5,027 nt of DNA from a bacterium UBP12_UBA5184. Lineage in GTDB: Bacteria; Vulcanimicrobiota; Vulcanimicrobiia; Vulcanimicrobiales; Vulcanimicrobiaceae. The DNA is taken from contig DHWK01000053.1 in assembly GCA_002413145.1 (NCBI GenBank), forward strand, positions 1 through 5,027, read 5' to 3'. Below the pieces are notes generated by a model. That model ran no database searches. It was not told where the DNA came from and saw only the letters and a list, made by a program, of their open reading frames with translations. The position numbers and the translations under genes were made by a program. Positions 1-5,027 of this stretch are shown here, one piece after another. Each line of letters opens with the position of its first letter. Position 1 is the stretch's first letter.

Positions 1-2
1 AG

Positions 3-278
3 ATCGAAGCGGTGCGCGGGGTAAATGTCGATTCGGTCGTCTCGACGCTGCTCGACCGGCAATTCATCGCCGAAACGGGCCGCCGCGAAACGGTCGGGCG
101 GCCGCTCGAATATCGCACCACCCCACTCTTCCTCGAATCGTTCGGACTCCGTTCGCTGGCGGAACTTCCGCCGGTCGATCTCGAGACGGCGATGGCCGAA
201 TCAGCCTTGCCGGTCGCGACCGAGTCGCCGGCGGCCGAAGAACCTATTGAAAGAGAGAACCCCGAATCATTACCGTAA
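3..278 (+). CDS. scpB: Segregation and condensation protein B, C-terminal part (5' end outside window)
   Basis: ScpB is the winged-helix partner of ScpA and SMC in the bacterial condensin that compacts and segregates the chromosome; it acts on the nucleoid. The frame is open from base 3 with no start, so only the last 91 residues are seen. They begin IEAVRGVNVDSVVSTLLD and continue through GRR.TVGRPLEYRTT, FLESFGL and RSLAELPPV. This is the characteristic end of the second winged-helix domain of ScpB (family pattern RGVN..., GRP..Y.TT..FL..FGL.SL.ELP). After PPV there is a tail of about 35 residues rich in A, E and P that looks disordered, as is common in this family. The stop TAA is at 276-278. 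The helicase frame is already open from base 251, so the two genes probably overlap by a few codons and are translationally linked. The assignment is firm; the missing N-terminal domain lies upstream of the window. Confidence 0.93.
   Translation: MEAVRGVNVDSVVSTLLDRQFIAETGRRETVGRPLEYRTTPLFLESFGLRSLAELPPVDLETAMAESALPVATESPAAEEPIERENPESLP
250..257 (+). promoter_or_regulatory. Purine-rich Shine-Dalgarno-like stretch ahead of the helicase frame
   Basis: AAAGAGAG lies inside the end of scpB. It is 8 bases before an in-frame ATC (266) and 11 bases before an in-frame ATT (269). It is only a partial match to AGGAGG, but it is the only purine run near the point where the helicase frame opens. It therefore favours initiation at one of these two rare codons. 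This is inference; no canonical start codon is available. Confidence 0.3.
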
Positions 279-1513
279 AACTAGATGAAAGCGCGTCCGT
301 CTGGGCGCGCGTCGAGGCGAACGCACAGATCGTCGCCGAAGCTCGCGAGCTCGTCCAGAACGGCGAGCCCTTCACCCTCACCGAGGACCAACGGACCGCG
401 ATCGCGGCGATCACCGGTGGACTCGAACGCGGCGAGTTTGAGTTTTTACTCAAAGCGCCGACCGGCTCCGGCAAGACCGAAGTCATGCTGCGCGTCGCGA
501 TCGCCGAAGCTTTGCGCACCGGCGGCTACATTTGCCTGGTCGCGCCTACGCGCGATCTCGTGCGGCAAGATTGTACCTACTTTCGCGAGCGCCTTGCCGG
601 CACCGGCCTGGAAGTCGGAGAAATCCACGGCGGGATCTCGCCCGGCGAACGGCGCCAACTCCTCGACGGGCTGCGCGACCGGCGCTTGCGCTTCATCGTC
701 GGCAGCGCGATGCTCATCGCGAACGACGATCTCTGGGAGATTCTCGACCGCAGTGCGCTCACGATCATCGACGACGTCAACGCCTTTGACGAACGCGAGC
801 ATCTCAAAGTCCTCGAAGACCTCGATTGTCCGCTGCTCTTCGCCTCGGCGACGCCAAACGAACTGCGCCGCTTCCTCGAACGGGTCGGTGCTTTTTCGAA
901 CATGATCTCGATGAAGGCGATGCCCTTCGACGTCCAGCCTACCAAAGTCCACAAGATTCCGGGCGTGTGGGGCGAGCCGGCGGCCGAACAGCTGGCGCGC
1001 GCCGACGCCCTGATCCGCGAGCACCTCGACCGGAAATCGCGCATCTTCGTCGTCGGCCGCACGCGCGGCGACGTCCCGAAGCTCGCGCGGCGTCTCGAGG
1101 AGACCTACGGCATCGACGTCCAGCAGCTGCGCGGCGATATGGCCGACAGCGCAGAACACGGAAAGCGCCATCGCCGCAGCGGCGTGCGCGTCTACGGGGC
1201 GGGGACGCGGGTCGAAGAGATGCGCGCCTTCACCAGCCGAGCGCCGTCGATCATGGCAGCGACCAATCTGATCGGCAGCGGTCTCGATATCCCCGCCGCG
1301 GACTTGATCGTGCTGACCGACGCCGATGCGTTCGGCGAGAGCGAAGTAGAACAGCTCATCGGCCGCGTGGGGCGGCGCGAGCATCCCTCCGACGCCGTCC
1401 TCATCTCCGAGACGACCTTCGAAAAGAATCCATCCCGGGCGATCGCAAGCGGTCGGGCCAAGACCTTCATGCCGCCGGGGATGCGCAAGAACCAACTCCG
1501 CTTCCGTCGCTAA
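266..1513 (+). CDS. Superfamily 2 helicase, ComFA/PriA-like, with non-canonical start
   Basis: This is an ATP-dependent nucleic-acid translocase of about 415 residues with both RecA-like domains. Numbering from ATC 266: motif I APTGSGKTE at 64-72 (Lys70), motif Ia-like LVAPTRDLVRQ at 91-101, motif II IIDDVNAF at 167-174, motif III SAT at 194-196, motif IV-like RIFVVGRT at 259-266, motif V ATNLIGSGLDIP at 332-343, and motif VI QLIGRVGR at 363-370 with both arginines. The first in-frame ATG (485) is downstream of Walker A and would destroy the ATPase, so it cannot be the true start. The codons from the stop at 248-250 to 485 include no ATG, GTG, TTG or CTG, so I chose ATC 266 (ATT 269 is equally possible). 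IIDDVNAF resembles the IDEVDAF motif II of ComFA, the competence DNA-uptake helicase, but the ComFA cysteine zinc finger is absent. The residues before motif I (about 20-63, with LTEDQRTAI) match the Q-motif-like lead-in of PriA/ComFA relatives. The gene lies between scpB and nfo-dinB, which suggests a repair or DNA-processing role. The family is certain, the function unknown and the start uncertain. Confidence 0.85.
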   Translation: MITVKLDESASVWARVEANAQIVAEARELVQNGEPFTLTEDQRTAIAAITGGLERGEFEFLLKAPTGSGKTEVMLRVAIAEALRTGGYICLVAPTRDLVRQDCTYFRERLAGTGLEVGEIHGGISPGERRQLLDGLRDRRLRFIVGSAMLIANDDLWEILDRSALTIIDDVNAFDEREHLKVLEDLDCPLLFASATPNELRRFLERVGAFSNMISMKAMPFDVQPTKVHKIPGVWGEPAAEQLARADALIREHLDRKSRIFVVGRTRGDVPKLARRLEETYGIDVQQLRGDMADSAEHGKRHRRSGVRVYGAGTRVEEMRAFTSRAPSIMAATNLIGSGLDIPAADLIVLTDADAFGESEVEQLIGRVGRREHPSDAVLISETTFEKNPSRAIASGRAKTFMPPGMRKNQLRFRR

Positions 1514-1527
1514 CGCCCCGCGTTCCG

Positions 1528-2379
1528 ATGCGCTACGGGCTTCACGTCCCGATCCGAAACGGCTACGACGCGGCCGTCGACTATGCGACGCGTCTGGGCT
1601 GTACGGCGATCCAAATCTTCTCGAGTAATCCGAAGACCTATCGCGTAATGGCGCTGGACGTCCCGGCTCTCGAACGTTTCAAGCAGCGGCGCGGCGCGGC
1701 CGGGATCGATCCGGCGGCGCTCCACACATCGTATCTGATCAACCTCGCCAGCGCGGACCTCAAGATCGTCGCGGGCTCGGTTCGCTTGCTCAAGAACGAT
1801 CTCGAGGTAGCCGCCGTCGGCGGCATCGCTTTCGTCAATACGCATCTCGGCTCGTATGGGAACCGGACGCGGAGCGACGGCTTCGCGCAGGTCGTCGCCG
1901 CGCTCGAGCAAGCCCTCGAGGGAATCGCGCCCGGCGTCTTCTTGATCATGGAGAATTCGGCCGGCGCGGGACAACTCTGCGGCGGGACGCTCGAGGAGCT
2001 CGGCGCGTTCGTGCGCGCGCTCGGCCACCCTCAACTCGGGGTGTGCCTGGACACCGCGCACTCGTGGGCCGCCGGCTACGCGCTCGACAGCAAGGACGGA
2101 GTCGATCGCTTCATCGATCTCGCGGAGCGCGAGATCGGTCTGGAGAGGCTCAAGATGTTCCATTTCAACGACACCCAAATCGCGCTCGGCGGCCACCGCG
2201 ACCGGCACTGGCATATCGGCGAGGGCAAGATCGGCTTCGAAGGGTTCCGCGCCCTGGCCGCGCATCCCGAGCTGCGCGAGAAGACTGCGATTTTGGAGAC
2301 GCCGGGTGAGGAAGCCGACGACGCGCGCAACATGCAGACGATCCGACTGATTTTCGAAGGCTTCGCCTCCGGCGCGTGA
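1528..2379 (+). CDS. nfo: Endonuclease IV (AP endonuclease)
   Basis: This enzyme cleaves the phosphodiester bond 5' to abasic sites and removes 3'-blocking groups in base excision repair; it is a cytosolic three-zinc TIM barrel. The protein is 283 residues, against 285 in E. coli. All nine expected metal ligands are visible: His66 (LHTSY), His106 (NTHLGS), Glu142 (MENSAG), Asp175 and His178 (CLDTAHSWAAGY), His212 (FHFND), Asp225 and His227 (DRHWHIGEG), and Glu257 (ILETPG). The N-terminus (MRYGLHVPI) matches the family start, which fixes ATG 1528; the much longer open frame upstream is only shadow. It lies 14 bases after the helicase stop and its own stop overlaps the dinB start, so it is an internal operon gene. 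No convincing Shine-Dalgarno precedes it, so translation probably depends on coupling to the helicase gene. It appears fully functional. Confidence 0.96.
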   Translation: MRYGLHVPIRNGYDAAVDYATRLGCTAIQIFSSNPKTYRVMALDVPALERFKQRRGAAGIDPAALHTSYLINLASADLKIVAGSVRLLKNDLEVAAVGGIAFVNTHLGSYGNRTRSDGFAQVVAALEQALEGIAPGVFLIMENSAGAGQLCGGTLEELGAFVRALGHPQLGVCLDTAHSWAAGYALDSKDGVDRFIDLAEREIGLERLKMFHFNDTQIALGGHRDRHWHIGEGKIGFEGFRALAAHPELREKTAILETPGEEADDARNMQTIRLIFEGFASGA

Positions 2380-3431
2380 TCGCGCACTTCGATCTCGACG
2401 CCTTTTATGCGAGCGTCGCGCAACGCGACGATCCGTCGCTGCGCGGCAAGCCGCTTGCGGTCTCGGGGAGCAGCCGGCGCGCCGTCGTGCTGACCGCATC
2501 CTACGAAGCGCGGCCGTTCGGCGTTCGTTCGGCGATGCCGCTCTACCGGGCGCGCGAGCTGTGCGCCGAATTGATCGTCGTCCCTCCCGATTTCGCGCGA
2601 TACCGCGAAGCCTCACGCGCTTGTTTTGCGATCTTCGAGTCGGGAGCGCGCGCCCTGGAAGGGCTTTCGCTCGACGAAGCGTTCGTCGATATCGCGACCG
2701 ACGACATCGCGGCGGCGACGAGCTACGCGGTTGCCGTCCGCGAACGCATCCGGCGTGAGGTCGGGCTCTCCGCGAGCGCCGGCGTCTCGACGCAGAAGAT
2801 GGTCGCGAAGATCGCTTGCGACGAAGCCAAACCCGACGGCCTCAAGTCGATTCCGCCCGGCAGCGAGGCCGCCTACCTCGCGCCGATGCCGGTCGGAAAA
2901 TTGCCGGGCATCGGTCCGAAGACGCAAGTGCGGCTCGCCGCCGAACGCATCGAGCGGATCGGTCAGGTCGCGGAACTCTCCGAAGCCGAGCTCTTTCGGC
3001 TGTTCGGCCGCTGGGGCCGCGAACTCCGCGAGCTCGCGCGCGGGAACGACACGCGCAACGTCGTCGCCGATCGCGAAACGCGCTCGGTCTCGAGCGAGAC
3101 GACCTTCGAATACGACGTGCGCGACATCGCCGAGTTGCGCCGCGTCTTGGCCGAACTCGCCGTAGACGTCGCCGAGCGGCTTGCGGCTCATCGCCTGCGC
3201 GGAACGACGATCGGCATCAAACTCAAACGGGACGATTTCACGATCGTCGCTCGGCAGACGACGGTCGCGCAGCCGACGAGCGAGCGGGCGACGATCGAAG
3301 CGGCCGCAAACCGCTGCCTCGAACGCGCCGACCTCGGCGAGCATGCGGTTCGGCTGCTCGGCGTCCGCGTCGCGACGCTGACCGAAGAGCTGACCGAACA
3401 GATCTCGATGTTCGAAGGGCCGCCGGCTTAA
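2376..3431 (+). CDS. dinB: DNA polymerase IV (Y-family translesion polymerase)
   Basis: This is an error-prone polymerase that copies past damaged template bases. It is 351 residues, the same length as E. coli DinB. The palm begins at once with HFDLDAFYASV (metal ligand Asp6). Tyr11 stands where the steric gate that excludes ribonucleotides lies. The second catalytic site is SLDEAF with Asp100 and Glu101. SASAGVSTQKMVAKIACDEAKP is the typical palm end (about 135-155), followed by the thumb helix-hairpin-helix KLPGIGPKT and a complete little-finger domain. The C-terminus has QISMF at 342-346, a good match to the beta-clamp-binding motif (QLSLF-like), so it can be recruited to the replication clamp. 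The start is GTG 2376, within the GTGA overlap with the nfo stop. Reading M-I-A-H-F-D-L-D from this GTG matches family N-termini, and no alternative fits. The overlap implies coupled translation with endonuclease IV, uniting abasic-site repair and bypass. No LexA-type operator is seen directly before it. Confidence 0.96.
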   Translation: MIAHFDLDAFYASVAQRDDPSLRGKPLAVSGSSRRAVVLTASYEARPFGVRSAMPLYRARELCAELIVVPPDFARYREASRACFAIFESGARALEGLSLDEAFVDIATDDIAAATSYAVAVRERIRREVGLSASAGVSTQKMVAKIACDEAKPDGLKSIPPGSEAAYLAPMPVGKLPGIGPKTQVRLAAERIERIGQVAELSEAELFRLFGRWGRELRELARGNDTRNVVADRETRSVSSETTFEYDVRDIAELRRVLAELAVDVAERLAAHRLRGTTIGIKLKRDDFTIVARQTTVAQPTSERATIEAAANRCLERADLGEHAVRLLGVRVATLTEELTEQISMFEGPPA

Positions 3432-3454
3432 TTATGGCAGCCCGCGGTTATGAT
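3428..3454 (+). promoter_or_regulatory. Possible sigma-70-type promoter for the phosphoribosyltransferase gene
   Basis: The gap between dinB and the next gene holds one of the few A/T-rich patches in the window. TATGAT at 3449-3454 differs from the TATAAT -10 consensus at one base. The best -35 is TTAATT at 3428-3433 with a short 15-base spacer, or CTTAAT at 3427-3432 with a 16-base spacer; both are poor matches. The patch suggests separate transcription of the downstream gene, though read-through from dinB is equally possible because no terminator is seen here. Confidence 0.35.
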
Positions 3455-3460
3455 AGAGTC

Positions 3461-3468
3461 GAGGTAGG
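3461..3468 (+). promoter_or_regulatory. Shine-Dalgarno of the phosphoribosyltransferase gene
   Basis: GAGGTAGG lies 5-8 bases before ATG 3474. It is the clearest ribosome-binding site in the window and supports that ATG over the ATG at 3434, which opens only a 19-codon frame in another phase. Confidence 0.65.
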
Positions 3469-3473
3469 CAGCA

Positions 3474-4136
3474 ATGGCTTGGTATCGGTTTAAGGATCGC
3501 CGCGAAGCCGGCCGGTCGCTCGCGACTTCGCTCGACGCCTATGCAGATCGCGGCGACGCGATCGTCATGGCGCTGCCGCGCGGCGGCGTCCCGGTCGGCT
3601 ACGAGGTCGCGCGGGCCATTAAGAGCCCGCTGGACGTTTTCGTGGTGCGTAAAATCGGCGTCCCATCCCATCGCGAGCTTGCGATGGGCGCCGTCGCGAG
3701 TGGCGGGGCCTATACCGTGAACCGTGAGGTCGTCGCGGCGCTCGGCGTTACGAGCGCTGAGTTTTTGGCGACCTTGCAAACGGAATTTGAGGAACTCCGG
3801 CGCCGAGAAGCTCTCTATCGGCAAGGGCGCGCCCGTCCCGATCTGACGGAGAAGATCGTGATCCTCGTCGACGACGGCCTCGCAACGGGGTCCTCGATGC
3901 GCGTTGCGATCGAAGCGATCCTTGCGCACCAACCTGCGAAAGTCGTCGTCGCCGTCCCCGTTGCGCCGCGCGAAGCGTGCGAAGAACTGCGTCAGATCGC
4001 GGCCGAGGTCGTGTGCGCGCACATGCCGGAGCCGTTTATCGCGGTCGGCGCGCACTACCGCGACTTTGGGCAGATCGGCGATCTCGAGGTCGGCGAGTTG
4101 TTGGAAAAAGGACGGTCGACCGAGGCGGCCGCTTGA
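3474..4136 (+). CDS. Predicted phosphoribosyltransferase-fold protein (type I PRTase)
   Basis: This is a 220-residue soluble protein. The PRPP-binding signature is VILVDDGLATGSSM at 129-142, with the paired acidic residues Asp133 and Asp134 followed by the glycine/threonine loop. The N-terminal part FKDRREAGRSLA, then ALPRGGVPVGYEVA at 33-46, LDVFVVRKIGVP at 53-64 and ELAMGAVASGG at 69-78, is typical of a widespread family of 'predicted phosphoribosyltransferases' with no settled substrate; some members are fused to dienelactone-hydrolase-like domains. The C-terminal part (VCAHMPEPFIAVGAHYRDFGQ, about 180-200) is also characteristic. Here it stands alone, without a hydrolase fusion. It is not a standard purine or pyrimidine salvage enzyme and not ComFC, which has a zinc-finger N-terminus. 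The start is supported by the strong upstream Shine-Dalgarno. It follows dinB by 42 bases and converges with the acetyltransferase gene. Family membership is confident; the reaction is unknown. Confidence 0.87.
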   Translation: MAWYRFKDRREAGRSLATSLDAYADRGDAIVMALPRGGVPVGYEVARAIKSPLDVFVVRKIGVPSHRELAMGAVASGGAYTVNREVVAALGVTSAEFLATLQTEFEELRRREALYRQGRARPDLTEKIVILVDDGLATGSSMRVAIEAILAHQPAKVVVAVPVAPREACEELRQIAAEVVCAHMPEPFIAVGAHYRDFGQIGDLEVGELLEKGRSTEAAA

Positions 4137-4140
4137 GCCG

Positions 4141-4153
4141 GCGCCCTAGGCGC
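4141..4153. terminator. Small GC hairpin between convergent genes
   Basis: GCGCC, a 3-base loop CTA, then GGCGC form a perfect 5-bp stem in the 23-base gap between the two convergent stop codons. The position suits a bidirectional terminator. However, the stem is short, the loop is tight and no run of T follows on either strand, so intrinsic termination would be weak. In a GC-rich genome this could be chance. Confidence 0.25.
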
Positions 4154-4159
4154 TTCGAT

Positions 4160-5027
4160 TCACACGTGATCTGCGACCCAGAAAGGGTCGGAGGGTGCGG
4201 CGAGGATGTCGGACCCCTTCGCGCGCCACCAGGCGCGGGCCGCGGGCGAGAGCGGCGCGACCATGAAGATCGCGTTCTTACGTACGCTCGGCGAACCTCG
4301 CGGCAGCGCTTCGCGCGCACCCGGCGGCGGCATCCACATGCGCACGCGGGCAAGATCGCCGGCGGCGGCGCGCAGGAGGGCCGGGAGCCGCGCGCGCCCG
4401 TCGTCGCCCGCGAAACCGAACTCCTCGACCCAGAGCGTATCTTTGCGCGGAACCCGCAAAGCGATGACGTAGGTCGCCACGCCGCGCTTTCGCCGCACCA
4501 CCAGGTTAACGCGCTGTTCGCCGCGCGCGGGCTGTGCCGACCAGTGTTTTCGGAGCCACCTCCACACGCGCGCATTACGGGTGAACGTCCACGGACGCGC
4601 GCTCTCGAGACGCGCATACGTGCGGCGCACGCCCGGCCAATCGCGCTCCGCGAGCGCGACCGCGCTCGGGCGAGAACCGTCGAGCGACGCAACGCGCAGC
4701 GTTAGGCGTCGCGATGGCAACCCGATGAAGCCGAGCCGCTGGTAGAACGCCGGATGGATGTCGGAATAGAGGTAGGCCAGGTCGCGGCCCGCAGCGCGTT
4801 CGCCGTCGAGCACCAGCGCGAGCAGCGCGCTCGCGTAACCGCGCCCGCGATAGGGCGGCGAGGTAAAAACTCCCCCGACCCCGGTCGCGCGCAGCGTCGT
4901 TCCGTCCCAGCGCAGGTCGCGCTCGTACAATTTGCAGGAGGCCGCGACCCGACCATCGGCGAGCAAGCCGACGGTGAACGGCCGGTGCCACGTAAACGCC
5001 GCGTCGGCCCGAAAATCGGCGGCGTAG
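4160..5027 (-). CDS. GNAT-family N-acetyltransferase, possibly two-domain (5' end outside window)
   Basis: This is a predicted acetyl-CoA-dependent N-acetyltransferase of unknown substrate. The frame is open to the right edge of the window, giving 288 visible residues and no certain start. A TTG at 4964-4966 could be called as a start, but the preceding 20 residues (ending RPFTVGL before LADGRVAAS) read as continuous protein of an early GNAT beta strand, so I treat the gene as cut. The GNAT core is clear: GVGGVFTSPPYRGRGYASALL (about visible 49-69) contains the pyrophosphate-binding R-G-R-G-Y/A loop after the beta-4 strand. YSDIHPAFYQRLGF (87-100) is the usual beta-5/helix-4 segment with the FY..LGF ending. 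About 185 further residues follow, with W-rich segments (WTFTRNARVWRWLRKHW, then LWVEEFGF and RMWMPPP). This suggests a second GNAT-like domain, as in Eis-type tandem acetyltransferases, though I see no second RxxGxG loop. It is transcribed toward the phosphoribosyltransferase gene, so it has its own promoter beyond the window. Confidence 0.85.
   Translation of the reverse strand, partial: YAADFRADAAFTWHRPFTVGLLADGRVAASCKLYERDLRWDGTTLRATGVGGVFTSPPYRGRGYASALLALVLDGERAAGRDLAYLYSDIHPAFYQRLGFIGLPSRRLTLRVASLDGSRPSAVALAERDWPGVRRTYARLESARPWTFTRNARVWRWLRKHWSAQPARGEQRVNLVVRRKRGVATYVIALRVPRKDTLWVEEFGFAGDDGRARLPALLRAAAGDLARVRMWMPPPGAREALPRGSPSVRKNAIFMVAPLSPAARAWWRAKGSDILAAPSDPFWVADHV

Noticed and set aside
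285..905. ATG 285 open frame of 206 codons
   Set aside because: Ser/Arg/Pro-rich shadow in a different phase from the helicase; it cannot serve as the helicase start.
446..1495. Long minus-strand open frame (349 codons) opposite the helicase
   Set aside because: It is the antisense shadow of a GC-rich gene. The plus strand carries all helicase motifs and the minus translation has no recognisable family.
826..1527. Upstream extension of the nfo frame into the helicase gene
   Set aside because: The translation is Arg/Pro-rich shadow. Endonuclease IV homology begins exactly at ATG 1528.
2355..2365. Perfect inverted repeat CGAAG-G-CTTCG near the end of nfo
   Set aside because: One-base centre, inside coding sequence and without a T run; a palindrome this size is expected by chance in this composition.
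1510..2616. Long minus-strand open frame (368 codons) opposite nfo and the dinB start
   Set aside because: It spans two well-identified plus-strand genes and is Arg/Ala/Glu-rich, as expected from GC-biased antisense.
2613..3344. Minus-strand open frame (243 codons) opposite dinB
   Set aside because: Antisense shadow; dinB motifs on the plus strand are complete.
3434..3493. 19-codon frame starting at ATG 3434, a possible leader peptide
   Set aside because: No Shine-Dalgarno, no regulatory codon run, and it overlaps the better-supported start at 3474.
4036..4705. Overlapping open frames in other phases across the acetyltransferase gene, on both strands
   Set aside because: Arg-rich shadow translations; the minus-strand GNAT frame has the conserved acetyl-CoA loop.

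Overview
The window is a compact, GC-rich stretch of bacterial chromosome. It carries six protein genes, two of them cut by the window edges. I see no RNA genes, CRISPR, insertion sequences or phage-like genes. The strong G/C bias at codon third positions creates long but meaningless reading frames on the opposite strand. The presence of ScpB indicates a bacterium with an SMC-ScpAB condensin. The phylum cannot be fixed from the sequence. My impression is an uncultivated GC-rich soil lineage (an Eremiobacterota-like phylum would fit), but this is a guess.

Left part (1-3431, + strand): a tightly packed series that reads as one operon. It runs from the 3' end of scpB (chromosome segregation), to a superfamily 2 helicase of the ComFA/PriA-like type, to an intact endonuclease IV (nfo), to DNA polymerase IV (dinB). 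The helicase frame opens inside the end of scpB. nfo starts 14 bases after the helicase stop. dinB starts at a GTG inside the nfo stop (GTGA overlap). The logic is DNA maintenance: AP-site incision (Nfo), lesion bypass (DinB) and a DNA or RNA translocase of unknown task, cotranscribed behind a condensin subunit.

Middle (3432-4136, + strand): after a 42-base gap with a promoter-like TATGAT box and a good Shine-Dalgarno, there is a PRPP-motif phosphoribosyltransferase-fold protein of the uncharacterised 'predicted phosphoribosyltransferase' family. It is probably expressed separately from the repair genes.

Right part (4137-5027, - strand): a GNAT-type acetyltransferase transcribed toward the phosphoribosyltransferase gene. 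Its 5' end lies outside the window. The two genes converge over 23 bases that contain a small GC-rich hairpin.

The point most worth attention is the helicase. Its Walker A motif lies upstream of the first ATG in its frame. The whole open stretch back to the preceding stop has no ATG, GTG, TTG or CTG. The gene therefore needs a rare start (ATC/ATT), a frameshift from scpB, or a sequence error. Its motif II also reads DDVN instead of a DExx box.
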